From JBCCDY01 sp039030555 (GTDB lineage: Bacteria; Bacteroidota; Bacteroidia; Cytophagales; Cyclobacteriaceae): DNA of 64,000 nt. The DNA is taken from contig JBCCDY010000007.1 of the NCBI GenBank assembly GCA_039030555.1, positions 62,001 through 126,000 of the forward strand. The letters are read 5' to 3'. Shown here one piece after another: positions 56,609-64,000 of the stretch. The position numbers and the translations under genes were made by a program. The notes beneath the pieces were generated by a model. That model made no database searches. It was given only the letters and a program-made list of their open reading frames with translations, and was not told where the DNA came from. The stretch's first letter is position 1; every line of letters begins with the position of its first letter.

Positions 56609-57934
56609 TTAATCTTTCCGGATTTGTAGGCGAAGCACCTTTTTTGTAGGCGAAGTTATTTTGAAATTATCGCTAATTCTCAAGCCAATCACCCAGGCGA
56701 TTTCACCATTGGTTTCAAGTACTAAAGTTTTCTGCTTTTGAAGTATAGGGATTTTTTCATCAATTAAAAGATCACTTAACTTTTTCTGATTATTCATACC
56801 GATTGGGGTGATCTTGTCTCCTTTTCCCCATGGCCTGATGGTTATCGGTAAACTGATTTTATCGTAATCCAAAGCAGCGATGTCAGGGCTTTTTTCTATT
56901 TCGTAGCCCTCTTTCGGAATGATATCAAAGCTTAAACTTCCAAGAACGGTTTTAACCTCTTTCAATAAAGTTGAGATTTCAATAGGCTCGATTTTTTGTT
57001 TGTCTATTTGCTCTATAATTATAGAGTCACGATCAATATTAAGTTGATGGCTATTCGAATAAAATAGCGATCCGGATTGCTCTATTCCCGAGATAATATC
57101 TTCAGCTTGCTGATAGTTAAAGCCATATTCTTCAATAGTTTCAAACAAAAGCATGAGCGGTTCTGTAAAACTGAGCAACGCAAACTTGTTGATGGCAATA
57201 CATTTTTCCTGTTTCTGAATAATTTCTCTTTTCTTAAGCTGGATGTATTCTTTGTAAATGCGTTCCGTTTGATTTAACCTTTGAATAGTGCTTTTGAAAG
57301 TTTCTTCAAGACTAAGGTTGATATTTTTTAGATTAGGAATGACTTCGTTCCGTATTAAGTTACGGCTGTATTTATTTTCAGAGTTGGAAAGATCTTCCCT
57401 CCATTTCAACTTTTCCTTTTCTGCATAAGCGAGGATATTTTCTTTGGTGAAACACAGTAAGGGTCTGACTATCCAATCATTTTTCACTGGGATGCCTTTC
57501 AATCCTGAGATTCCAGTTCCTTTGGTCAGGTTGAATAAAGTAGTTTCAATTGAATCATTTAAATGATGGGCAGTTGCTAAATAGTCTATTTTATTCTCAA
57601 TAAGAATATTCCTAAACCATTGGTATCTCAGGTTTCGGGCCGCAATCTGAATAGATGTTTTATGAGCTAACGTATATTCTTTTACGTCGAATCTTTTGGT
57701 GTAACATGGAACTTCCAATTCTTCGGCAAGGCTCATAACTAGCCCCATATCCTGCTCGGATTCTTCTGCGCGAAGCTGAAAATTACAGTGGGCTACAGAA
57801 ATATTGAATTTTAATTGTGCTAATAAATTCAGAAGCACTACAGAATCTACTCCACCACTGACAGCAACTAAAATCTGACTTTCCGAAGAAAAGAGGTCAT
57901 TTTTATGAATGAATTTCAGCAGTTCCTGTTCCAT
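56609..57934 (-). CDS. tilS: tRNA(Ile)-lysidine synthase
   Basis: Adds lysine to C34 of the AUA-reading tRNA-Ile, an essential modification. 441 residues. The PP-loop SGGVDS is at 26-31, followed by HCNFQLRAEESEQD, TAHHLNDSIETTLFNL and GTGISGLKGI, and the C-terminal TilS domain (ITIRPWGKGDKITPIG, KKLSDLLIDEKIP, EIAWVIGLRIS). It is divergent from the OstA-like gene (83 bases between starts). Confidence 0.95.
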   Translation of the reverse strand: MEQELLKFIHKNDLFSSESQILVAVSGGVDSVVLLNLLAQLKFNISVAHCNFQLRAEESEQDMGLVMSLAEELEVPCYTKRFDVKEYTLAHKTSIQIAARNLRYQWFRNILIENKIDYLATAHHLNDSIETTLFNLTKGTGISGLKGIPVKNDWIVRPLLCFTKENILAYAEKEKLKWREDLSNSENKYSRNLIRNEVIPNLKNINLSLEETFKSTIQRLNQTERIYKEYIQLKKREIIQKQEKCIAINKFALLSFTEPLMLLFETIEEYGFNYQQAEDIISGIEQSGSLFYSNSHQLNIDRDSIIIEQIDKQKIEPIEISTLLKEVKTVLGSLSFDIIPKEGYEIEKSPDIAALDYDKISLPITIRPWGKGDKITPIGMNNQKKLSDLLIDEKIPILQKQKTLVLETNGEIAWVIGLRISDNFKITSPTKKVLRLQIRKD

Positions 57935-57995
57935 CTTATGGAAGTTGGTCGAATAAATTCAATGTACTTTTTTAAGTAGTTGTAATATTGAGCAT

Positions 57996-58003
57996 TAATT
58001 TTG
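57996..58003 (+). promoter_or_regulatory. -7 element for the OstA-like gene
   Basis: TAATTTTG matches TAnnTTTG and ends 14 bases before the chosen ATG at 58018. This supports that start over an in-frame TTG at 57988, which would lie upstream of the box. The nearest TTG box is at 13 bases, shorter than usual. Confidence 0.45.
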
Positions 58004-58017
58004 CTATAAACCGCCTG

Positions 58018-59628
58018 ATGTTGAAAATAAAGCTTTTTTTCACCCTTGTCTTACTAACGCTTAGCTTTGTGTCAGTTGCTCAAGATAATGAGCAAGGTTC
58101 AAAGGTTAATTTAGAAAGGGCAGATATTCTGGAGAATGGCACTAAAGATGGAGAATCCTTTCAGAAATTAATTGGGAATGTACTGTTCTCGCAGAATGAT
58201 ACGAAGATATATTGTGATAGCGCATATCTCTTTAAAATAACCAATAGCATAGAGGCTTACGGTTACGTAAAAGTTATCCAGGGCGATACCATAACTATTA
58301 CAGGTAGAAAGCTGATTTATCTTGGGAATGATCGTATTGCTCAAATGAGAAATGATGTGGAGTTCAAAACACCTTCCACTACTTTATATACGGATCACCT
58401 GGATTTTGATAGAAACGAGCAGTTAGCATACTATTTTCAGGGAGGAAAATTAATAGATAGTACCAATCAGGTTACTAGCGATAAAGGCTATTATCTGGCA
58501 AGAACGAAAATCATTTCTTTTAAAAAGGAGGTTGTGCTAACCAACGATAGCGAAACGCTGGAATCCGACACCTTAGTTTACAACACCAGAACCAGAGTAG
58601 CTTTCTTTGTTGCCCCTACGAAAGTAACCGATGAAGATGGTAACGTGGCTAATTATAATGAAGGGTCTTACAATACCAAAATCAAAAAATCCATTTTGCT
58701 CTATGGTGATATAGAATCGGAAGATTACATCCTGAGCGGTAATAAACTTTTTCTAGATAACCTGAATGGTTATTACAGGGTGACAAAAAATGTTGTGATG
58801 ACCCATAAAAAAGAAGACATGATTATTTATGGAGACGTTGCTGAGCATTGGAAGAATCGTCGCTTCACGAAAATTTATGGAAATCCCTTAGTCAAAAAGG
58901 TGGTTGACCAAGATACCCTGTATTTGAGGGCGGATACCTTAATTGCAATTGATAGTCAAAAAGAGGAAGAGAAAAAGCTGATCGCATTCGATAATGTAAG
59001 AATTTATAAAACGGACTTACAAGGGCTTAGTGACTCACTGGTCTATGTTTCACTGGATTCTATGTTTTATTTCAGAAAAGACCCTATTCTATGGACAACA
59101 GGAACACAGGTAACGGCGGACTCTATTAATCTATTGATACGGAACAAAACTCTGGATCAAATGAATATGTATTCGAATTCGTTTTTGATCTATGAAGATT
59201 CTTTACTCTATCATAATCAGGTTAAAGGAAGGAATATGGTTGCTTACTTTGAAAAAGAGGAACTCCACAAAATCGATGTAGATGGAAATGGTGAAAGCAT
59301 TTATTTCGCTCTGGACGAGAAAACTGCGGATCTGGTAGGGATGAATAAAATATTGTGTAGTACCATGACCATAAAATTTGATAAAGGAAAAGTTCAGGAC
59401 ATCTTCTTTTATACGAATCCCGATGCGACATTTATTCCTCCCCATGAATTGGCTGATCCTGATAAAACACTGAAGAACTACGACTGGAGATCGAAAGAGA
59501 AACCTCAATTGGAAACGATTTTAAGCGGAGAGCCAGCAGAAGATCTTACGCTTACGGAGGAAAGTGTTAAAAAAGAAATTGAAGTATCAGGTCTTGGTGC
59601 ATTAAAGGAAATTGCTAAACCAAATTGA
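58018..59628 (+). CDS. OstA/LptA-like protein, probable LPS transport factor
   Basis: 536 residues with a signal peptide (MLKIKLFFTLVLLTLSFVSVA). Built of many short beta strands in the OstA/LptA pattern (LIGNVLFSQNDTKIYCDSAYLF, AYGYVKVIQGDTITITGRKLIY, GNPLVKKVVDQDTLYLRADTL), ending in a Pro-rich tail. OstA-like proteins of this length are standard in Bacteroidota and are thought to form part of the LPS bridge or relate to LptD. No barrel domain was seen. The ATG at 58018 is supported by the signal peptide and promoter. Followed by bamD, which has its own promoter inside the end of this gene. Confidence 0.82.
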   Translation: MLKIKLFFTLVLLTLSFVSVAQDNEQGSKVNLERADILENGTKDGESFQKLIGNVLFSQNDTKIYCDSAYLFKITNSIEAYGYVKVIQGDTITITGRKLIYLGNDRIAQMRNDVEFKTPSTTLYTDHLDFDRNEQLAYYFQGGKLIDSTNQVTSDKGYYLARTKIISFKKEVVLTNDSETLESDTLVYNTRTRVAFFVAPTKVTDEDGNVANYNEGSYNTKIKKSILLYGDIESEDYILSGNKLFLDNLNGYYRVTKNVVMTHKKEDMIIYGDVAEHWKNRRFTKIYGNPLVKKVVDQDTLYLRADTLIAIDSQKEEEKKLIAFDNVRIYKTDLQGLSDSLVYVSLDSMFYFRKDPILWTTGTQVTADSINLLIRNKTLDQMNMYSNSFLIYEDSLLYHNQVKGRNMVAYFEKEELHKIDVDGNGESIYFALDEKTADLVGMNKILCSTMTIKFDKGKVQDIFFYTNPDATFIPPHELADPDKTLKNYDWRSKEKPQLETILSGEPAEDLTLTEESVKKEIEVSGLGALKEIAKPN

Positions 59629-59642
59629 TATCTCTATCTTTG
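59611..59642 (+). promoter_or_regulatory. Near-consensus promoter for bamD-omega-coaBC
   Basis: ATTG (59611-59614), 20 bases, then TATCTTTG (59635-59642), a near-consensus first box and an exact TAnnTTTG. It overlaps the end of the OstA-like gene and ends 26 bases before the bamD GTG. Confidence 0.6.
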
Positions 59643-59668
59643 CGGATTCAAAATTTTTCAAGCTACGA

Positions 59669-60502
59669 GTGAAGGGCAAGTATTTATTTTTTTGTGTAAT
59701 AGTTTTATTGGTTTTAGGCTCCTGTAGCAAGTTCAGAAAACTTCAGAAAAAGGGTGATTGGAAGGAGAAATATGAGGCTGCCATTAAATACTACGAAAGA
59801 GGAGGCAAGAAAGATTATTATAAAGCCACTGTACTTCTGGAAGATATTTTGCCCATAATAAGAGGTACTGAATATGCCGAAAAAGCAGAGTTTGTATATG
59901 CTTATTCCTACTTTCGTCAAGGTCAGCATATTTTAAGTGCCCATTATTTTCAAAACTTTTCAAGGACTTTTTCCAGGAGTGAATTTGCCGAAGAAGCAAC
60001 TTTCATGTATGCCTACTCTTTGTATCTGGATTCTCCAATTCACAGTCTGGACCAGTCCAGTACTTATGAGGCTATTGAAGCTATGCAATTATTCCTGAAC
60101 CGTTACCCAAGCAGTACTTTCAGAGAACAGGGAAATGGTATTATAGATGACCTTCAGGAAAAACTGGAAAAAAAGTCTTATGAAAACTCAAAGCAGTATT
60201 TTGAATTGGGACAATACAAATCAGCAATCGTAGCTTTTGATAATTTCAGGAATCAGTTTCCGGATTCCGATTACGTGGAGGAAATGGTTTACCTGAAGAT
60301 TGATGCTCAATTTAAATTAGCTGTAAACAGTATATTCTCCAAGAAACGAGAAAGGCTTTTAGAAGCCATTGAACTTTATGAAGAGTACCTGGATGACTTT
60401 CCTGATGGTGCTTACCTTAAAAGAGCTGAACGTATTTATGCGGATAGCCAAAATGAATTGGTTAAATTGCAACGGCAAGAAATAACGAACAGCAATTTTT
60501 GA
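59669..60502 (+). CDS. bamD: Outer membrane protein assembly factor BamD (lipoprotein)
   Basis: Lipoprotein of the BAM complex, which inserts beta barrels into the outer membrane. 277 residues from GTG 59669. This start gives a proper lipoprotein signal with lipobox VLGSC, Cys19 being the acylated residue. Longer frames would bury it. The mature part is TPR-like (YEAAIKYYERGGKKDYYKA, AEKAEFVYAYSYFRQGQ, EFAEEATFMYAYSLY, SAIVAFDNFRNQFPDSDYVEE). Conserved order bamD, omega, coaBC, DUF4835, recN supports the call. Confidence 0.92.
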   Translation: MKGKYLFFCVIVLLVLGSCSKFRKLQKKGDWKEKYEAAIKYYERGGKKDYYKATVLLEDILPIIRGTEYAEKAEFVYAYSYFRQGQHILSAHYFQNFSRTFSRSEFAEEATFMYAYSLYLDSPIHSLDQSSTYEAIEAMQLFLNRYPSSTFREQGNGIIDDLQEKLEKKSYENSKQYFELGQYKSAIVAFDNFRNQFPDSDYVEEMVYLKIDAQFKLAVNSIFSKKRERLLEAIELYEEYLDDFPDGAYLKRAERIYADSQNELVKLQRQEITNSNF

Positions 60503-60544
60503 CAATAAAAATTACACTAGATTCGAATTAGAAATCATATTATT

Positions 60545-60877
60545 ATGAAAAATACGACTGCAAACCCTTCGATTATAACCAGAAACTTTTCAGAAGTTGT
60601 TCAGCCAACAAACAACATCTATGAGTCGGTTTCTATAATTTCAAAAAGGGCAAGACAAATATCATCCGATATTAAAGAGGAGTTGAGCAACAAATTAGCT
60701 GAGTTTGCAAGCACAGTAGATAATCTGGAAGAGATCTTTGAAAATCGCGAGCAAATTGAGATTTCTAAATTTTACGAGCGTATGCCTAAGCCAACTAATA
60801 TGGCATGTGAAGAATTCCTCAATGACAAAGTAATGTTCAGATACCCGGACCCTGAAGAAGATTCTACTGAATCTTAA
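60545..60877 (+). CDS. rpoZ: RNA polymerase omega-subunit-like protein
   Basis: 110 residues, the Bacteroidota form of the small RNA polymerase subunit that aids assembly of beta-prime. The segment ESVSIISKRARQIS matches the omega family, followed by an acidic helical tail. Bacteroidota omega is divergent and is often annotated as hypothetical. Position between bamD and coaBC is a strong clue, as omega and coaBC are neighbours in many bacteria. Its stop codon overlaps the coaBC ATG by one base. Confidence 0.8.
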   Translation: MKNTTANPSIITRNFSEVVQPTNNIYESVSIISKRARQISSDIKEELSNKLAEFASTVDNLEEIFENREQIEISKFYERMPKPTNMACEEFLNDKVMFRYPDPEEDSTES

Positions 60878-62082
60878 TGCTGAAAGGAAAAAAAATTCTA
60901 TTAGGTGTTACAGGTAGTATAGCTGCTTATAAATCGGCTCTACTTGTACGACTATTAAAAAAAGAGGGGGCTGAAGTTCAGGTTGTCATGACTGATGCCG
61001 CCAAGGACTTCATTACTCCATTAACACTCGCTACCCTTTCAGAAAAACCAGCTTTATCAGAGTTTAGTGAAAGCAGCACCGGAATCTGGAATAATCACGT
61101 CGACCTGGGTCTTTGGGCCGATCTAATATTAGTGGCCCCCGCCACAGCCGATACCCTGGCTAAATCAGCAAATGGTATTTGTGACAATTTGCTTCAGGCC
61201 TGTTATTTATCGGCTAGATGTCCTGTATTTTTTGCTCCTGCAATGGATTTGGATATGTTTTCGCACCCTTCAACACAGGCTAATATTCGAAAACTTGAAA
61301 GCTACGGTAATATCATTATCGATGCTGAAAGTGGAGAACTGGCTAGTGGACTTGAAGGAAAAGGCAGAATGGCTGAACCGGAAAACATACTAGAAGAACT
61401 TAAAAGTTTTGCAGTTTCTGATAAAAGATTTGAAGGTAAAAACATCCTGATAACCGCGGGGCCAACTTACGAACCCATAGATCCCGTCCGGTTTATCGGT
61501 AATCACTCTAGTGGTAAAATGGGCTACGCTATCGCTGAAACCCTTGCCGAGTGGGGTGCGCATGTTAACCTTGTCACTGGTCCTACGAGCCTAAATATCA
61601 ACCACCCAAGAGTATCTGTTACCAAGGTTCAAAGTGCTGAAGACATGTACAATGCTTCGACAAAGTACTTTGAAACCTCACAGATTGCCGTACTTGCCGC
61701 CGCTGTCGCAGATTACACTCCACAGAAGATAAGCAAGCAAAAAATAAAGAAGAAGTCAGATTCGCTTCAGCTTGATTTGGTAAAAACCCACGACATCGCA
61801 GCTTCACTCGGGAAAATAAAGAAAGAAGATCAACTCATCGTAGGATTTGCTTTGGAAACAGAGAACGAATTCACGAATGCGAGCGAGAAGCTTCGTAAAA
61901 AGAACTTCGATCTAGTTGTTCTAAACTCCTTAAATGATAAGGGAGCTGGCTTTTCGTACGATACCAATAAAATATCAATTATTGGAAAAAACGGTGTGAA
62001 GAAAGACTATGATCTAAAGCCTAAGAAAGAAGTGGCCAGGGATATAGCAAATTCGATATTAGGTGAATTGAATCATCAATAG
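60877..62082 (+). CDS. coaBC: Bifunctional phosphopantothenoylcysteine decarboxylase / phosphopantothenate-cysteine ligase
   Basis: Two steps of coenzyme A synthesis. 401 residues. The N-terminal flavoprotein CoaC domain has GVTGSIAAYK, the catalytic His in NNHVDLG, APATADTLAK, and PAMDLDMF. The C-terminal CoaB domain starts at KNILITAGPTYEPIDPVR and has NHSSGKMGYAIAE, AAVADYTP and the ligase Lys-rich KISKQKIKK. The start overlaps the omega stop by one base. Full length. Confidence 0.96.
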   Translation: MLKGKKILLGVTGSIAAYKSALLVRLLKKEGAEVQVVMTDAAKDFITPLTLATLSEKPALSEFSESSTGIWNNHVDLGLWADLILVAPATADTLAKSANGICDNLLQACYLSARCPVFFAPAMDLDMFSHPSTQANIRKLESYGNIIIDAESGELASGLEGKGRMAEPENILEELKSFAVSDKRFEGKNILITAGPTYEPIDPVRFIGNHSSGKMGYAIAETLAEWGAHVNLVTGPTSLNINHPRVSVTKVQSAEDMYNASTKYFETSQIAVLAAAVADYTPQKISKQKIKKKSDSLQLDLVKTHDIAASLGKIKKEDQLIVGFALETENEFTNASEKLRKKNFDLVVLNSLNDKGAGFSYDTNKISIIGKNGVKKDYDLKPKKEVARDIANSILGELNHQ

Positions 62083-62126
62083 TATAATTCTATCTGTCGT
62101 TAAGCGTTAATTAGGAATATTTAGTC

Positions 62127-63047
62127 ATGCAAAGCTTACAATATTCATTTTCGTTTTCAATCCTTAGCTTATTGGGGATGCTGTTTCTCCCACACCATCT
62201 ATCATCCCAGGAGTTGAATTGTAATGTTATTGTAAATGCTGAACGTGCTGAAACGCAGGATAGGGCTGTATTTACCGATATGGAGATTTCTTTTGAGGAG
62301 TTTCTGAATAACCGTCGCTGGACAGATGATACATATGAAGTAGATGAAAGGATCAACTGTAATTTGTTAATCACCATTGATGACCAGACCAGCATAGGAA
62401 ATTTCGAAGCAACTGTTCAAATACAATCGGCCAGGCCAATATTCAATACAAATTATGAGAGTATACTGCTCAATTACGCTGATCGGGACTGGCAATTCGA
62501 GTATTTTGAGGCTCAGCCTTTAATTTATAACGATAACTCTTTTGGGACTAATCTGGTCTCGATGCTAGCTTATTATGCTTATATTATATTGGGTCTGGAC
62601 TATGATTCCTTTCAAAAGCAAGGTGGCACTCCGTATTTCGAGAGAGCCTGGAATATTGTCCAGAACTCACAACAGTCTTCAAGACCAGGCTGGCAACAGT
62701 TTGAGAGCAATAGAAATAGATACTGGTTAGCACAAAATATTCTTGGCCCTCAATTCCGGGAGATCAGGAATATTTACTACGATTATCATAGACTGGCTAT
62801 GGATCAATTTGAAGAGAATTCCGATGAATCCAGGAAAACGATTCTGGAGAGTCTTAAAAAAGTTCAGGAGATCAACAATTCCAGACCTAATTCCATAGGG
62901 GTCATTTCCTTTTTTGACGCCAAATCGAATGAACTGGCAAATCTTTTTTCTGAGGGCGATATTACCACAAGACGTCAAGCGTACGATATACTTGTTGAAA
63001 TAGACCCCACAAATACCGATAGATACAAAAAGATTATCGCCAACTAG
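62127..63047 (+). CDS. DUF4835 family protein, PorD-like type IX secretion component
   Basis: 306 residues with a signal peptide (about 1-28, ending LSSQ). The mature protein begins ELNCNVIVNAE and has FTDMEISFEEFLNNRRW, NCNLLITI and NDNSFGTNLVSMLAYYAYIILGLDYDSF, all typical of DUF4835. I recall that this family is named PorD and linked to the type IX secretion system in some annotations. I cannot verify that here. It follows coaBC by 44 bases and precedes recN, the usual Bacteroidota order. The presence of a T9SS substrate at 39622 is consistent. Confidence 0.8.
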   Translation: MQSLQYSFSFSILSLLGMLFLPHHLSSQELNCNVIVNAERAETQDRAVFTDMEISFEEFLNNRRWTDDTYEVDERINCNLLITIDDQTSIGNFEATVQIQSARPIFNTNYESILLNYADRDWQFEYFEAQPLIYNDNSFGTNLVSMLAYYAYIILGLDYDSFQKQGGTPYFERAWNIVQNSQQSSRPGWQQFESNRNRYWLAQNILGPQFREIRNIYYDYHRLAMDQFEENSDESRKTILESLKKVQEINNSRPNSIGVISFFDAKSNELANLFSEGDITTRRQAYDILVEIDPTNTDRYKKIIAN

Positions 63048-63146
63048 CTCCACAGGTTCTAGTGTCTATATTTACGTTCCCAAGCTTCTTAGGTCAATCT
63101 ACTAAACTGGCTTCGAGGAGATTACTTCTTAATAGAATCAGTGATT

Positions 63147-63371
63147 ATGGGTACTAAGCAAAAAATCATTTACAGGTCAGAAATCGAGAAGGATTTAGGT
63201 GAGTTGAAAGGCAAAGAATTCAATTTGATCCTCAAAAATGGAATTTCTTATTTTGTGAAGTTCATTTCGTTTAATAACAGCAGAATCGAAGTTCGAAATA
63301 TGTACAACCATAAATTAGGTTTTGATTTAAGTGAGATTGAAGAGATCATTCTGGAAGTAAAGTATGCTTAA
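63147..63371 (+). CDS. Small conserved protein upstream of recN, unknown function
   Basis: 74 residues from ATG 63147 (a GTG two codons upstream is the alternative). Cytosolic, Lys/Glu/Ile-rich. The pattern ELKGKEFNLILKNG, then FVKFISFNNSRIEVRNMYNHK, suggests a small beta-barrel, possibly Hfq/Sm-like or OB-like. This is structural guesswork. It overlaps recN by 8 bases, so the two are translated together. I do not recognise a named family. Confidence 0.65.
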   Translation: MGTKQKIIYRSEIEKDLGELKGKEFNLILKNGISYFVKFISFNNSRIEVRNMYNHKLGFDLSEIEEIILEVKYA

Positions 63372-64000
63372 AGAACTGCGAATTAAGAATTACGCACTAA
63401 TCAAAAATCTTCACATTCATCCTGATGATAAGATGAATGTGATTACAGGAGAGACAGGTGCGGGAAAATCAATTATTCTTGGTGCTCTGGGGCTTCTGCT
63501 TGGCAATAGAGCTGATACAAAAGCCTTGCATGACGAATCAGAAAAATGTCTTATTGAAGGAATGTTTATAACGGGTTCTAAGAACATAGAATCGCTTTTC
63601 GAAGAGTTCGATCTCGATTTTGATGATGAGTGTATTATTAGAAGAGAGATATCTTCAAAAGGAAAATCAAGATCGTTCATAAACGATACTCCCGTAACGC
63701 TGGATACGCTAAAAAAAATCACCTCTTTATTAGTCGATATACATTCCCAGCATGATAATCTTCAGTTGGGTAAAAGTGATTATCATTTACAAATTATTGA
63801 TGATTTTTCAAGCAATCATCATCTTAAAGATAAGTATTATCAAAAGTACATATCATATAAAAACTTCAAGGCAGAGTTAGATCAGTTGGAAAGCGAAGAG
63901 GCAGAACTGAAGAAAGAATATGACTATAACGTTTTTCTTTTAGAAGAATTAGATAAAATCCCTTTGGAAGATATTGACCCGGATGAATTGGAGGAGGAGC
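63364..64000 (+). CDS. recN: DNA repair protein RecN, N-terminal part (runs off the window)
   Basis: SMC-like ATPase of double-strand-break repair. The first 212 residues are present, with the rest beyond the window. LKELRIKNYALIKN and Walker A GETGAGKS (29-36), followed by LGALGLLLGNRAD, RREISSKGKSRSFIND and the VDIHSQHDN motif, are RecN signatures. A coiled-coil arm begins near residue 160. It overlaps the small upstream gene by 8 bases. Confidence 0.95.
   Translation, partial: MLKELRIKNYALIKNLHIHPDDKMNVITGETGAGKSIILGALGLLLGNRADTKALHDESEKCLIEGMFITGSKNIESLFEEFDLDFDDECIIRREISSKGKSRSFINDTPVTLDTLKKITSLLVDIHSQHDNLQLGKSDYHLQIIDDFSSNHHLKDKYYQKYISYKNFKAELDQLESEEAELKKEYDYNVFLLEELDKIPLEDIDPDELEEE

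Noticed and set aside
1..64000. tRNA, rRNA, CRISPR arrays, transposases, phage genes and attachment sites
   Set aside because: Gaps between genes were read on both strands. None showed cloverleaf-like stems, regular spaced repeats, transposase motifs or flanking direct repeats. A short tRNA could still be missed by eye.

Overview
The window looks like a chromosome segment of a Bacteroidota bacterium, most likely a free-living member of the Cytophagales. The evidence is low-GC DNA, promoters of the TTTG-N19-TAnnTTTG type, a type IX secretion C-terminal signal and a PorD-like protein, an Na+-NQR operon, a Bacteroidota-type omega/CoaBC/DUF4835/RecN gene string and large secreted RHS proteins. 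The species cannot be named from sequence alone. No tRNA, rRNA, CRISPR array or insertion sequence was seen.

Layout. (1) 1-16.3 kb is accessory. It is an apparent six-gene operon of secreted RHS/YD-repeat proteins (337-15946). Two genes encode RHS-related N-terminal-type proteins, a third encodes an Ig-rich protein ending in the first part of an RHS core, a fourth encodes a six-repeat/LRR/Ig protein, a fifth encodes the rest of the RHS core plus a variable C-terminal tip, and the last encodes a small exported candidate immunity protein. The RHS core is split between two polypeptides by the intervening LRR gene, and the DNA composition is strongly mosaic. (2) 16.3-23.8 kb is housekeeping: fbp, lysC, a fructosamine-kinase-like gene, a small tyrosine phosphatase, adenine deaminase with an odd C-terminal extension, a tiny exported Cys-containing protein, cmk and ispH. 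(3) 23.8-28.6 kb is nqrABCDE, closed by a strong terminator with no nqrF. (4) 28.6-34.7 kb is an AddAB-like helicase/nuclease pair. (5) 34.8-39.5 kb is trxA and dnaE with a fused proofreading exonuclease. (6) 39.6-47.3 kb holds a large T9SS substrate, a DCC protein, fabD, folK, sppA and bioB. (7) 47.3-55.4 kb holds a histidine kinase, an LpxR-like lipid A deacylase, bioF-bioD-bioA, lspA and a HAMP-GAF sensor without a kinase. (8) 55.5-64 kb holds mdh, tilS, an OstA/LptA-like gene, bamD, an omega-like subunit, coaBC, a PorD-like gene, a small conserved gene and the start of recN.

How the genes fit together. Envelope biogenesis is prominent: OstA-like, BamD, LspA, LpxR-like, SppA and T9SS components. 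Biotin synthesis is divided between bioB (behind sppA) and bioFDA. The part most worth follow-up is the RHS locus. Its split core recalls the TcB/TcC division of Tc toxins, whose two proteins together build the RHS cocoon around the toxic tip. Here both halves have their own Sec-type signal peptide. That comparison is an inference from architecture.
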